A DNA stretch of 64,000 nt from UBA3064 sp023258775. GTDB lineage: Bacteria; Pseudomonadota; Gammaproteobacteria; Burkholderiales; Burkholderiaceae_E. The stretch is from assembly GCA_044355655.1 (NCBI GenBank), contig JBIKXS010000005.1, positions 1 to 64,000 on the forward strand. The letters run 5' to 3'. Below, one piece after another: positions 16,403 through 24,686 of this stretch. Each line of letters starts with the position of its first letter. Positions within the stretch are counted from its first letter, which is position 1. Under the pieces are notes generated by a model, which did not search any database, was not told the origin of the DNA, and saw only the letters and a list, made by a program, of their open reading frames with translations. The translations under genes and the position numbers were made by a program.

Positions 16403-16489
16403 CGTGGCACTATAAGGCTATTGAGCAGCTTCACGAAGTTGATCGCTTCGAGGGCTGTGCGCTTAACCCGTATTGGGAGTGAATCGGCC

Positions 16490-17890
16490 ATGGCAACCAT
16501 CAGCGCTTTGAACGAAACCAGTCTAAGTGAACTGTCACCTGCACTCGAACGGGGTGATGTCAGCTCGCGCGAGATTGTCGAGCAATGTCTTGCAGCGATT
16601 CAAGTGCGTGACGCCAAACTTCATGCATTTGTCAAGCTCGATGCTGAGTCAGCGCTCGCTTTGGCTGATGCTGCCGATCAGCAACGCCGACAAGGCTATG
16701 CGCGGGGCCCTTTGCACGGCCTGCCAGTGGTTCTCAAGGATTTGATTGAAGTCGACGGCGAAGTGACCACACTTGGTTCAAAGCACTTTGAAAATCGTCG
16801 TAGCCCATATAACAGTGCAACACTTGAGCGACTACTCGCAGCTGGCATGATCCCGCTTGGCAAGGTCCATATGACCGAGTTTGCCTTCGGTGGATGGGGT
16901 ACCAATCCGCTGATGGGAACACCCCATAATCCTTGGGATTTGCAAAACCATCGTGCACCAGGCGGTTCGTCGAGCGGTACCGGTGTGGCGGTTGCCGGGG
17001 GGCTTTGTCCGGCAGGCATCGGTAGCGACACCGGAGGGTCAGTGCGCATTCCGAGTGCTTTCAATGGCATCACCGGACTTAAGGTAACCCACGGACGTAT
17101 CTCTTTGCACGGGACCGGACTTTTATCGTGGACACTCGATACGATCGGTCCTATGGCATTAAGTGTGCAAGATTGTGCGTGGATGTTGCAGGCGCTTGCT
17201 GCACCCGATCACAGAGATCCAACAACATGGCATCAACCGCTTGAGGACTTTGGTCGTTTGCGCCCGTCGGTTCGCGGCATGCGGATTGCGATGGTTGAGG
17301 ATGCACAACTGCCATCCTTCATGGCAAGTGGCGTGGTTGCAAACTGGCGAGAGGCAGCTAAGGCGCTTGAGTCGGCGGGGGCAACCATCGATGTTGTTCG
17401 CCTGCCCGATTGGTTTTTTAGCCTTGCGCAGTGCACCGGGCGAATCATTGCCTCAGAGGCTTATCATTTGCACGAGGCCTACGTACACGACGACAAAGCA
17501 GCGCTTGGTGATGCGGTTCGTGGTCGAATCTTAAGCGCTGAGGCCTTTAAGCCTTCTGACTATGCCGCTGAGCTCAGACAAATGCAGCAGCGCAGACAAG
17601 CCTTTTCGGCTTGGTTTCGCGACTATGAGGCCTTGCTCTTACCAACGGTGGCAAGCGTTGCGCCGGTCTTGCCTATCGATGAAGCTTCGCCCTTACCGGG
17701 TTATCTCACACGCCCCATCAACTATCTTGGCTTATGCTCACTGGCTCAGCCCTCGGGCTTGTCACAAGCGATGCCGACTAGTGTGCAATGGGTAGGCAAG
17801 CCTTTTGATGAGCCTAGCATTCTGGCAATCGGTGCAGCCTATGAGCGTGTGTGTGGTCATCACAGACTACGTCCAAAGCGATCAGTTTAA
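16490..17890 (+). CDS. Amidase signature family enzyme
   Basis: A 466-residue amidase with the complete Ser-cisSer-Lys triad: Lys in 'LHGLPVVLKDLIEV', cis-Ser in 'APGGSSSGTGVAVAGG', and the nucleophile Ser in 'IGSDTGGSVRIPSAFNG'. The start at 16490 is set by GGGAGT and by the usual N-terminal helix; a longer frame would overlap the divergent BciB-like gene. The enzyme hydrolyses an amide or ureide bond in the cytoplasm. The closest annotation would be Asp-tRNA/Glu-tRNA amidotransferase A-like, but the stand-alone context favours a catabolic amidase. Substrate not determinable. Confidence 0.93.
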   Translation: MATISALNETSLSELSPALERGDVSSREIVEQCLAAIQVRDAKLHAFVKLDAESALALADAADQQRRQGYARGPLHGLPVVLKDLIEVDGEVTTLGSKHFENRRSPYNSATLERLLAAGMIPLGKVHMTEFAFGGWGTNPLMGTPHNPWDLQNHRAPGGSSSGTGVAVAGGLCPAGIGSDTGGSVRIPSAFNGITGLKVTHGRISLHGTGLLSWTLDTIGPMALSVQDCAWMLQALAAPDHRDPTTWHQPLEDFGRLRPSVRGMRIAMVEDAQLPSFMASGVVANWREAAKALESAGATIDVVRLPDWFFSLAQCTGRIIASEAYHLHEAYVHDDKAALGDAVRGRILSAEAFKPSDYAAELRQMQQRRQAFSAWFRDYEALLLPTVASVAPVLPIDEASPLPGYLTRPINYLGLCSLAQPSGLSQAMPTSVQWVGKPFDEPSILAIGAAYERVCGHHRLRPKRSV

Positions 17891-17920
17891 GTCATCGATC
17901 AGAATGGTGTAACAAATTGA

Positions 17921-17949
17921 GCCGCTGAACCATGGCAACGATCAGCGGC
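17921..17949. terminator. Possible bidirectional terminator hairpin
   Basis: A perfect 8-bp inverted repeat (GCCGCTGA / TCAGCGGC) with a 13-nt loop sits between the convergent amidase and GHL10 genes. It lacks a clear T-tract on either side, so intrinsic termination is uncertain. Confidence 0.4.
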
Positions 17950-17999
17950 CTGATCTTTACCCCAGAGGGTCCATTGATTCATCGCCAGTCAGACATCTC

Positions 18000-19772
18000 T
18001 TAGGGGTTCCATGAAAAGGCAATAGCCTGGCCTGACTCACCAACCCGGTTAAGTAGTCGTAATACATAGTCCTGATTCGGTTTGAGTATCACCGGGTTCA
18101 AGTTCACATCACCATGGCTCATTTGCCAGTCTGCGTGCTTATCGGTGCGTTCATGTAAGACCCAGCGCGCTGGGTGGGTTCCCCAAGGAAGTGATCCGAG
18201 TGGAGACTCCCAGCGTAGAATACCGCGTTGATCAGGTTCTAGAAGTTGAGGCTTGTCTGGACGCCCTCGAGCGAGCCAGGGGCTCGCAGGCACAAGGCTA
18301 GGCTGTTTGTAGCTTTCCCCGGCCAAGCTTGTCGCAATGCCTTCCCGATTATTCAGTAAGGCGATCATGCTGAAATGAATATGTCCGCCAGCATGGGCTT
18401 GAAGCCTTTGGCGTTTGATTTGCTCAAGAATCTCCTTCGCTGGCCACATTCGCCCTGGTTGTGAGATTGAACTTGTATAAATCCCTGGCCACAAATGGCG
18501 TTTCTTATTAATTTGCTGTGCCCAGTATTGAAGAAGCACCTCAAAAGCTTGCGCTCTTTGATCGATTCGCCAGTACAACTGTGGCGCCAAATAATCGAAC
18601 CAGGACTCAGCACACCAGCGTTCTACATCTGCGAAAAGCTGATCGAATTGGCTAAAGCCTTGAATACCAGGCGGCCGCAATGCCGGCTTACCCAAACCAA
18701 AAGGACTGATGCCCACCCGCACCCAGGGCTTATGTTTGCGGACCCGCTCATAGAGGCTGCGAACCATGCCGTCAACATGCTTGCGACGCCATGCTGCCTT
18801 TGAAAGATTACCTCCCTGTTTAAGGTAACGCTTAAATTGAATCTCATCAGGAAAATCCGATCCCGACGACTTTCGCTCCTGAGCTTTGACGGGATATGGG
18901 TAAAAATAATCATCCAGATGTATGCCATCGAGATCATAACGGTTGACAACATCCTCAATAACACCAAGTGTCCATTGCAAGGCTTTGGGTTCGGCTGGAT
19001 TCATCCACCATTGCTCACCGTACTTCACGACAAGCTGCGGTTGCTGCTTTGCCACATGCTTGGGATGGAAACTCGACTTGGCATTGGCGATGCGGGCGCG
19101 GTAGGGATTAAACCAGGCATGAAACTCGAGGCCATTTTTCTTGCAGCGCTGAATCCAGTAATGGAGTGGATCAAAACCATCGGCAAGCTGTGCGCCTTGT
19201 TGTCCAACAAGAAACTCGCTGCTTGGCTCCAGATCTGAAAGGTAGAGCGCATCTGCAGCGGGCCGCAACTGCACAATCAAGGCGTTTAAGCCGATGCGCT
19301 TTGCTAGTGTGCAAACATGGTCAATCTCGGCTCGAAGCGCCTGGCTCGATAACCCTGGTCTGCTGGGCCAGTCGATGTTATTAACGCTTGCAACCCATGC
19401 TGCGCGAAACTCTCGATGAACTTCGGGTAGTGCCTTCAAGTCAATCGATATAAGACTTGAGGCCCTTTGCGGTTCGTTCACAAGAGGTTTGTCAGTCGTA
19501 TCTTGCAGGCTCGATTCGGGTCGGGTCTGTGCAATCGAGCTTTGCTTATTGGTATGTGCTCTGCCATTGACCGGAGATTTTTCTATCGGTATAGATAACT
19601 TATCGTTATTGTTAGATTCAGATTGCGGTACCGAGTTGAGTACTGATTCCGTGTTGAGTGAACGACCAAGGCCGCTGCAGCCGGTTAAGAGGCTGCTCAT
19701 ACCAAGTGCCTGAGCACTTGATTTCAGCACCTTGCGTCTGGCAAGCATCGCCTGAATCGGGTCCGACATCAT
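18000..19772 (-). CDS. GHL10-type glycosyl hydrolase-like lipoprotein (YngK/UPF0748 family)
   Basis: A 590-residue exported protein. The N-terminus combines an Arg-Arg-Lys leader with a lipobox (SSLLTGC), so it is probably an outer-membrane or periplasmic lipoprotein. After a Ser/Asn-rich spacer (to about residue 115), the catalytic-type barrel starts at 'EFRAAWVASVNNIDWPSRPGL'. Further motifs are 'NALIVQLRPAADALY', 'LEFHAWFNPYRA', and 'YDLDGIHLDDYFYPYP', all typical of GHL10 (DUF187) proteins such as YngK. A fibronectin-like tail follows. Its ATG directly follows the stop of the peptidoglycan amidase gene, which suggests a shared cell-wall task; the glycan is unknown. Confidence 0.9.
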   Translation of the reverse strand: MMSDPIQAMLARRKVLKSSAQALGMSSLLTGCSGLGRSLNTESVLNSVPQSESNNNDKLSIPIEKSPVNGRAHTNKQSSIAQTRPESSLQDTTDKPLVNEPQRASSLISIDLKALPEVHREFRAAWVASVNNIDWPSRPGLSSQALRAEIDHVCTLAKRIGLNALIVQLRPAADALYLSDLEPSSEFLVGQQGAQLADGFDPLHYWIQRCKKNGLEFHAWFNPYRARIANAKSSFHPKHVAKQQPQLVVKYGEQWWMNPAEPKALQWTLGVIEDVVNRYDLDGIHLDDYFYPYPVKAQERKSSGSDFPDEIQFKRYLKQGGNLSKAAWRRKHVDGMVRSLYERVRKHKPWVRVGISPFGLGKPALRPPGIQGFSQFDQLFADVERWCAESWFDYLAPQLYWRIDQRAQAFEVLLQYWAQQINKKRHLWPGIYTSSISQPGRMWPAKEILEQIKRQRLQAHAGGHIHFSMIALLNNREGIATSLAGESYKQPSLVPASPWLARGRPDKPQLLEPDQRGILRWESPLGSLPWGTHPARWVLHERTDKHADWQMSHGDVNLNPVILKPNQDYVLRLLNRVGESGQAIAFSWNP

Positions 19773-20525
19773 TTAGCTCGCTTGATTGAGCACTGCGAGC
19801 AGTGCGGCGGTTTGCGCATCAACTAGACCATCATAGCAACTTGGTCGATAGCGCATTTGAAATGCAGCGATCACGCGTTGCGTAGTTTCGTTACGCTGGC
19901 CGTCTTGTGCGACCTGATAGCCCAAGCGTGCAAGCATCTCTTGAACCCATCTCATGGAGGGCAGTTTGGCTGCAAATGTCTGCCTGTGTAGAGCAAGCTG
20001 AGCATCGTCGGGCCATCGTATCAAACCCTCTTTGGCTAGCCTTAGCCAGGGAAACAAAGGGCCTGGATCGATTTTCCGCTGAGGCGCGATATCGCTATGG
20101 CCAAGGACCCGATCGGGTCGTATCTGATGACGGTTGACGATGTCGCGGACCAAGGGAATCAAGACCTCAATTTGTTGTTCACGATAGGGTAAGAATTGAA
20201 GCGATCCGTCAGCTTGTTTGGTGAACCCTGGGTGAACAATTTCAATACCAATCGACGACGAGTTCAAATTACTATGGCCATCCCAGTAACTTAAACCTGC
20301 GTGAAAAGCGCGCATGTTCTCGTCAACAAGCCGCAAGATCCTCGGCTCATTCTCATCGGTAAGCAAATAATGCGAGGACACTTTACCGCGAGTAAGAACT
20401 TCAATCGATTGTTCTAAACTAAGTTCTGTGTAGTGAATGATCAAAAAAAGAATACGACTATCATAACTTGCCGCGCGGTAGGATTCAGCATCAATGGTAA
20501 TCGCTTCGGCTGTTTGTTTGACCAT
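19773..20525 (-). CDS. N-acetylmuramoyl-L-alanine amidase (AmiD-like) with peptidoglycan-binding domain
   Basis: A 250-residue zinc amidase of the Amidase_2 type. Zinc-site His residues are in LFLIIHYTE (first His), 'AFHAGLSYWDG' and 'VLGHSDIAPQRKIDPGPLFPW', with 'SSSIGIEIVHPGF' in between. A C-terminal peptidoglycan-binding helical domain covers about residues 185-250 ('WVQEMLARLGYQV...VIAAFQMRYRPS'). AmiD-like enzymes cut the MurNAc-L-Ala bond for wall recycling. No clear signal peptide is seen at this start, which is unusual for AmiD and leaves cytoplasmic (AmpD-like) action possible. It is in one operon with the GHL10 gene. Confidence 0.92.
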   Translation of the reverse strand: MVKQTAEAITIDAESYRAASYDSRILFLIIHYTELSLEQSIEVLTRGKVSSHYLLTDENEPRILRLVDENMRAFHAGLSYWDGHSNLNSSSIGIEIVHPGFTKQADGSLQFLPYREQQIEVLIPLVRDIVNRHQIRPDRVLGHSDIAPQRKIDPGPLFPWLRLAKEGLIRWPDDAQLALHRQTFAAKLPSMRWVQEMLARLGYQVAQDGQRNETTQRVIAAFQMRYRPSCYDGLVDAQTAALLAVLNQAS

Positions 20526-20584
20526 TCTTGCAATCCAGTTCGCCGCTATGGGTCAGCCGAACGAATCATTTAGCCCTGCAAGCC

Positions 20585-21784
20585 CTAGCTTTCCGAAGCT
20601 GTGACCAGAAAATCAATTGCACTGGGCAAAGCATCTCGACCAATAGCTATACCCATACTCAACATAGCCGCCTCAATGCCGGCTAATGCGCCAAGAATGG
20701 TTGGTTCGTTCATATCGCCAAGGTGTCCAATACGAAAAACCTTGCCTGCCATCGGACCCAGACCGCCAGCCATTGCCACTTGGAACCTTTCACGAGCAAC
20801 AGTGCGGATGACTTCTGGATCAAAACCTTGAACAGTGACGGCTGTTACAGAAACCGATCGCGCTGATGGCACTTGACAAAAGAAATCGATGGCACCTGCG
20901 CTTGACCATGCCTCGATCGCTTTAAAAACAGCGCCGGCGAGTTTGCGGTGTCTCGTAAAAACATGTTCGAGCCCTTCTTGCTGCAACAATTCGAGCGCGG
21001 CTCGTAAACCCATTAACATTTGTAGCGGCGGGGTGCCGCAAAACTTCCGATAAGCATGACTGCCAGTACGCTTGGTCCAGTCCCAATAAAACTTCGGCGA
21101 TGGATTATCAATCGAGGCCTGGTTTGCCTGCTCGTCAACCACAACAAAACCCATGCCGGGCGGCAGCATAAGCCCCTTTTGCGAGCCACCAACAACGAGA
21201 TTAACACCCATGGCGTCCATTGCGAAAGGCGCTGCGGCAAGCGATGAAACCACATCGACGACATAAAGCGCAGGATGACCTGCTGCATCGATCGCGTGGC
21301 GGATTGCCTGTACATCGCTCGTAATGCCTGTTGAGGTATCGGTCTGCACCACAAAAACCGCTTTGATCTCACCGGTCTTGTCAGCGCGTAAAACATCCTC
21401 GACCTCATTCGCATCAATCGGAAAGCCTGGCTTCCAAGGCGTGCGAACGACCCTGCGGTCAAGCGCCTCGGTTTGAATCGCCCAGCCTTCAGAAAAATGT
21501 CCTGTCGAAGGAATCAAGGCTGCATCACCCTCAGCGAGCACATTGGCGATTGCAACTTCCCAGGCTCCATGGCCATTGGCTGAATACAGATAGACCTCGC
21601 CGTTTTGGGTGCCAACCACTGATTGCATCCCGGCTTCGCAAGCCTTAATTAGGTCGTCAAGTCGCGGGTCAGCCAGATCGATAGATTGTCGATGCATGGC
21701 GTCGAGTACTTCATCGGGAATTCGCGTGGGGCCTGGTGCATGAAGAAAGCGAGCGCCGGGGATTCTCTTCGAGTTCTGTTCCAT
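20585..21784 (-). CDS. Class V aminotransferase (serine/alanine-glyoxylate aminotransferase type)
   Basis: A 399-residue fold-type I PLP enzyme. The N-terminal 'FLHAPGPTRIPDEVLDAM', 'YLYSANGHGAWEVAIANVL', 'VVQTDTSTGITSDVQAIR', 'YVVDVVSSLAAAPFAMD' and the PLP lysine in 'VVGGSQKGLMLPPG' match serine-glyoxylate and alanine-glyoxylate aminotransferases. It begins 20 bp after the TRAP large-permease gene, so it is read in the same transcript. This suggests that the TRAP system imports an amino acid or a 2-oxo/2-hydroxy acid linked to this transamination; this is inference. Confidence 0.92.
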   Translation of the reverse strand: MEQNSKRIPGARFLHAPGPTRIPDEVLDAMHRQSIDLADPRLDDLIKACEAGMQSVVGTQNGEVYLYSANGHGAWEVAIANVLAEGDAALIPSTGHFSEGWAIQTEALDRRVVRTPWKPGFPIDANEVEDVLRADKTGEIKAVFVVQTDTSTGITSDVQAIRHAIDAAGHPALYVVDVVSSLAAAPFAMDAMGVNLVVGGSQKGLMLPPGMGFVVVDEQANQASIDNPSPKFYWDWTKRTGSHAYRKFCGTPPLQMLMGLRAALELLQQEGLEHVFTRHRKLAGAVFKAIEAWSSAGAIDFFCQVPSARSVSVTAVTVQGFDPEVIRTVARERFQVAMAGGLGPMAGKVFRIGHLGDMNEPTILGALAGIEAAMLSMGIAIGRDALPSAIDFLVTASES

Positions 21785-21804
21785 AGAAGATATCGTTCTT
21801 TAAG

Positions 21805-23913
21805 TTACTTATAAATCACTTCGGGAAGCCAAAGGCCGATTTCGGGGAACATATAAAGCAATGCGAGCGCTACGACCTGTATCGCCATAAAGGGCATCAT
21901 GCCTGCGAAGATTTGATTCAGGGTCACTTGAGGCGGCGCAACGCCCTTGAGATAAAAGGCGGCCATGGCAACTGGTGGAGACAGAAAAGCGGTTTGTAAA
22001 TTCAGTGCGACCAAAAGACCAAAGAACAATGGGTCAACTCCAAATTTTGGTAAAAGTGGAATGAAAATTGGCATGAAAATAACAATAATTTCAGTCCATT
22101 CAAGCGGCCATCCAAGCAAGAAAATAATCACTTGGGACAAAAGTAGAAACTGGATTTTTGATAAACCAAGCGACAGTACCCAACGCTCAATCAACTCCTG
22201 GCCTCCCAAGAGCGCGAAGGCTGCGGAGAAAATGGATGATCCAACGAAAAGCCAGCAGACCATCGCGCTGGTCTTGGCGGTCAAAAACACCGATTCCTTG
22301 ACTACCGTCATGTTGAGTTGTTTGTAGGCAAAGGCAAGAAGAAAACCGCCTAGTGAACCAACGGCTGCAGCTTCGGTGGGTGTTGCCAGGCCAAACACAA
22401 TCGTTCCTAAAACTGAAAGTATCAAAAAGGCGAGCGGAAAAAACGAAGCCAGCAACATCTTGAAAACTTCAAGGCGCACCATGGTCAAACGCCAATAGAG
22501 CAGCCCGACTAGCGCAAGCATGATGCCAGCGGTGATCTTGTACCAAGTCGGCAAGGCTGTGTCAGCTGACTTGCCTTCTTGATCGGAGATCTTGACTGAA
22601 TTAGCCTCGCTTAAGCCCGTGCTGCTGGTGTCGCCCACGGGTGCTTGGGCTGAAGCGGCAGAAGCATTCGATGAGGGGGGTTCGGCGAGCCCTGTTGAGC
22701 TGCTTGTCGGTGGCTCAGCAAGACCTGTGGAACTTGTGCTTGAAGGCGGTTCAGCCAACCCAGTTGACGAGCTGCTTGAAGCTGGCTCTGACAGCCCTGT
22801 TGAGCTGCTTGTCGGTGGCTCAGCAAGACCTGTGGAACTTGCGCTTGAAGGAGGTTCAGCAAGACCAGTGGAACTCGTGCTTGAAGGGGGTTCGGCAAGC
22901 GTACTGCCCGACTGCGTCGTCGATTCGGTAGCGATTGTTGTTGGAGCACTTTCGCCTGGTTCGGCTGAAGGCGAGGCAGCAAGATAGAGTAATCCCAGAA
23001 AACCGAGGCAAAAAATGCCTGGTATCAAAAGTATCAGAAACTCTTTGAGAAGGGCTTGCATGGGTACATCGATGTTGCTTGATCCCTTAAGCCCCTTCAA
23101 AAATGACGTCAGGGCGTGGGTGCCAAACTTATCGCGTAGCAGTTGCAGAATGGGAGGAAGGTCGACCCGTCGCTCCTCCTCGCTTAAGGGCGGCATAAGC
23201 GCGGGTTTGATCTTGGCAAGTAGAATCACATAAAGGATGTAAAGACCAGCCAACATTAGCCCAGGGAAAAAGGCACCTGCGTAGAGCTTGACCACTGAAA
23301 CCCCAGCAGTTGCACCATAAACGATGAGCATGACCGAGGGTGGTATCAGAATGCCCAAGCAACCACCAGCGGTAATTGCGCCAGCGCTTACTCGAACGTC
23401 ATAGCCCGAGCGCATCATCGCGGGCAGTGCAAGTAATCCCATTAAAGTCACAACTGCGCCGACAATGCCTGTTGCCGTGGCGAACACCGCACAGGTAAAT
23501 AATGTGGCGACTGCAAGTGATCCCGGAACCCGGACCAGCGCCAGTTGTAGGGACTTGAAAAGTTTTGCAATGAGGTTGGCGCGTTCAACCAGATAACCCA
23601 TAAAAACGAAGAGTGGTATTGAAATGAGAACGTCGTTGCTCATTACCGCGTAGGTTCGCTGCACCATCAGATCGAGTGTGAGTCCAACGGCCTTGGAAGG
23701 ATCTCGGGACCAATAAGCAAACAGCGCGAAAATCATGCCCATTCCCATCAGGGTGAAGGCGGTTGGAAAACCCAACATGATTGCCACGACAACAAGGGCA
23801 AGCATGAGTAATCCCAAATGACCCGTACTCAAATTACCCCAGGGCATCAGGACAACTAATGAAAGTACGATGAGCCCCATCAGACTGAGGCCAAACCAAA
23901 GCTCTTTGCGCAT
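21805..23913 (-). CDS. TRAP transporter large permease (DctM-like) with repeat-rich insert
   Basis: A 702-residue polytopic membrane protein of the DctM family. The N-terminal helices (AIMLGFPTAFTLMGMGM, LISIPLFVFMGYLVERA, 'TATGIVGAVVTLMGLLALPAM', 'ITAGGCLGILIPPSVMLIVYG') and the C-terminal part ('GLATPTEAAAVGSLGGFLLA', 'LQTAFLSPPVAMAAFYLKG') are typical. An insert of about 190 residues carries two extra hydrophobic segments flanking a Ser/Pro/Glu/Thr loop (about residues 316-445) built from repeats of SSTGLAEPPSS. The insert with two helices is seen in other long DctM proteins; the repetitive loop is unusual. It takes up solute with DctQ and DctP using an ion gradient. Confidence 0.93.
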   Translation of the reverse strand: MRKELWFGLSLMGLIVLSLVVLMPWGNLSTGHLGLLMLALVVVAIMLGFPTAFTLMGMGMIFALFAYWSRDPSKAVGLTLDLMVQRTYAVMSNDVLISIPLFVFMGYLVERANLIAKLFKSLQLALVRVPGSLAVATLFTCAVFATATGIVGAVVTLMGLLALPAMMRSGYDVRVSAGAITAGGCLGILIPPSVMLIVYGATAGVSVVKLYAGAFFPGLMLAGLYILYVILLAKIKPALMPPLSEEERRVDLPPILQLLRDKFGTHALTSFLKGLKGSSNIDVPMQALLKEFLILLIPGIFCLGFLGLLYLAASPSAEPGESAPTTIATESTTQSGSTLAEPPSSTSSTGLAEPPSSASSTGLAEPPTSSSTGLSEPASSSSSTGLAEPPSSTSSTGLAEPPTSSSTGLAEPPSSNASAASAQAPVGDTSSTGLSEANSVKISDQEGKSADTALPTWYKITAGIMLALVGLLYWRLTMVRLEVFKMLLASFFPLAFLILSVLGTIVFGLATPTEAAAVGSLGGFLLAFAYKQLNMTVVKESVFLTAKTSAMVCWLFVGSSIFSAAFALLGGQELIERWVLSLGLSKIQFLLLSQVIIFLLGWPLEWTEIIVIFMPIFIPLLPKFGVDPLFFGLLVALNLQTAFLSPPVAMAAFYLKGVAPPQVTLNQIFAGMMPFMAIQVVALALLYMFPEIGLWLPEVIYK
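22606..22910 (-). repeat. 33/36-bp in-frame repeats coding for (SSTGLAEPPSS)n in the TRAP permease
   Basis: About eight copies of an 11-12 residue unit (core STGLAEPPSS, variants with TS, SA or SEPAS) follow each other in the loop between two extra membrane segments. Unit boundaries vary by one codon, giving 33- and 36-bp spacings. The same DNA stays open in other frames, but those frames show no sign of being genes. Confidence 0.92.
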
Positions 23914-23914
23914 G

Positions 23915-24484
23915 TCAGTCTGCCTTTACCATCGATTTAAGCTTTTCAACATCAACTTCTTCGACATCTTCTTCGCGCGAGGGCCAGTCACCCTGTTGAA
24001 TACAAATCAGACAACGCAGGATTTCAACAAAACCCTGGAGTAAAAGCACCGCACCAGCAAGCGGAATCATTGCCTTAAAGGGGTAAAGCGGTGGTCCATC
24101 GGCGGTGATCGAAGAATGTTCTCGGATGGCCCAGGATTCCCCAGCATAGGTATAACCTGCCCAAACAATGGCTACTACACCTGGTATAAAAAATAAAATG
24201 TAGAGCACCAAGTCAAGGCTTGCCTGTGTTCTGGCTTGCAAAAACCCATACAAAATATCGCCCCGCACATGACCATTTTTCGACAAGGTATAAGCCCCAG
24301 CCATCATGAACAAAGTGCCGTACATCATGATTTGGACATCAAATGCCCAGGGGTGAGGGCTGTTCAGAACATATCGTGCGAAAACCTCATAACAAATCAG
24401 TGCGGTCAGTGCGATGATTAGCCAGGCAAAAAGTTGCCCGACCCAGGTCGACACTTTGTCAACAAAAAGGAAGAGTTTTTGCAT
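23915..24484 (-). CDS. dctQ: TRAP transporter small permease (DctQ-like)
   Basis: A 189-residue membrane protein with four hydrophobic segments. The pattern 'STWVGQLFAWLIIALTALICYEVFARYVLNSPHPWAFDVQIMM', split across the first two helices, is the DctQ signature; 'GHVRGDILYG' follows in the loop. The C-terminus is acidic and cytoplasmic. It ends one base before the large permease begins, so the two are co-translated. Together they form the membrane part that receives ligand from the DctP receptor encoded upstream. Confidence 0.93.
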   Translation of the reverse strand: MQKLFLFVDKVSTWVGQLFAWLIIALTALICYEVFARYVLNSPHPWAFDVQIMMYGTLFMMAGAYTLSKNGHVRGDILYGFLQARTQASLDLVLYILFFIPGVVAIVWAGYTYAGESWAIREHSSITADGPPLYPFKAMIPLAGAVLLLQGFVEILRCLICIQQGDWPSREEDVEEVDVEKLKSMVKAD

Positions 24485-24628
24485 TTTTTTTCCTTGGGAT
24501 CAGGTCGCATGAAGCGCTGCTGAGTCCTTGACTGAAACTTTGCCCCTGGCTTGCTGTGAGCGCGGGGCCTTGCTGCATCGGAGGGTTCTAGCGAGGAAGC
24601 AATTGATCGCTAAAGCCAGTGGCCAAGC

Positions 24629-24651
24629 GCTTTTTGCTCATGGCAAAAAGC
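24629..24651. promoter_or_regulatory. Intra-operon hairpin between dctP and dctQM
   Basis: A perfect 9-bp inverted repeat (GCTTTTTGC / GCAAAAAGC) with a 5-nt loop lies in the 200-bp gap after the receptor gene and before the permease genes. Such a position suits a partial terminator or mRNA-stabilising stem that keeps receptor expression above permease expression. No long T-run follows in the direction of transcription. Confidence 0.6.
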
Positions 24652-24686
24652 TTTCTTAAACCCTCCGGGCTACTCATGACTTAGAT

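Noticed and set aside
17921..17949. Strong intrinsic terminator
   Set aside because: The stem is perfect but no T-tract follows, so it is listed only as a possible terminator.
22592..22987. Overlapping open frames on both strands within the TRAP permease repeat
   Set aside because: Repeats without stops keep several frames open; none has a ribosome site or a recognisable domain.
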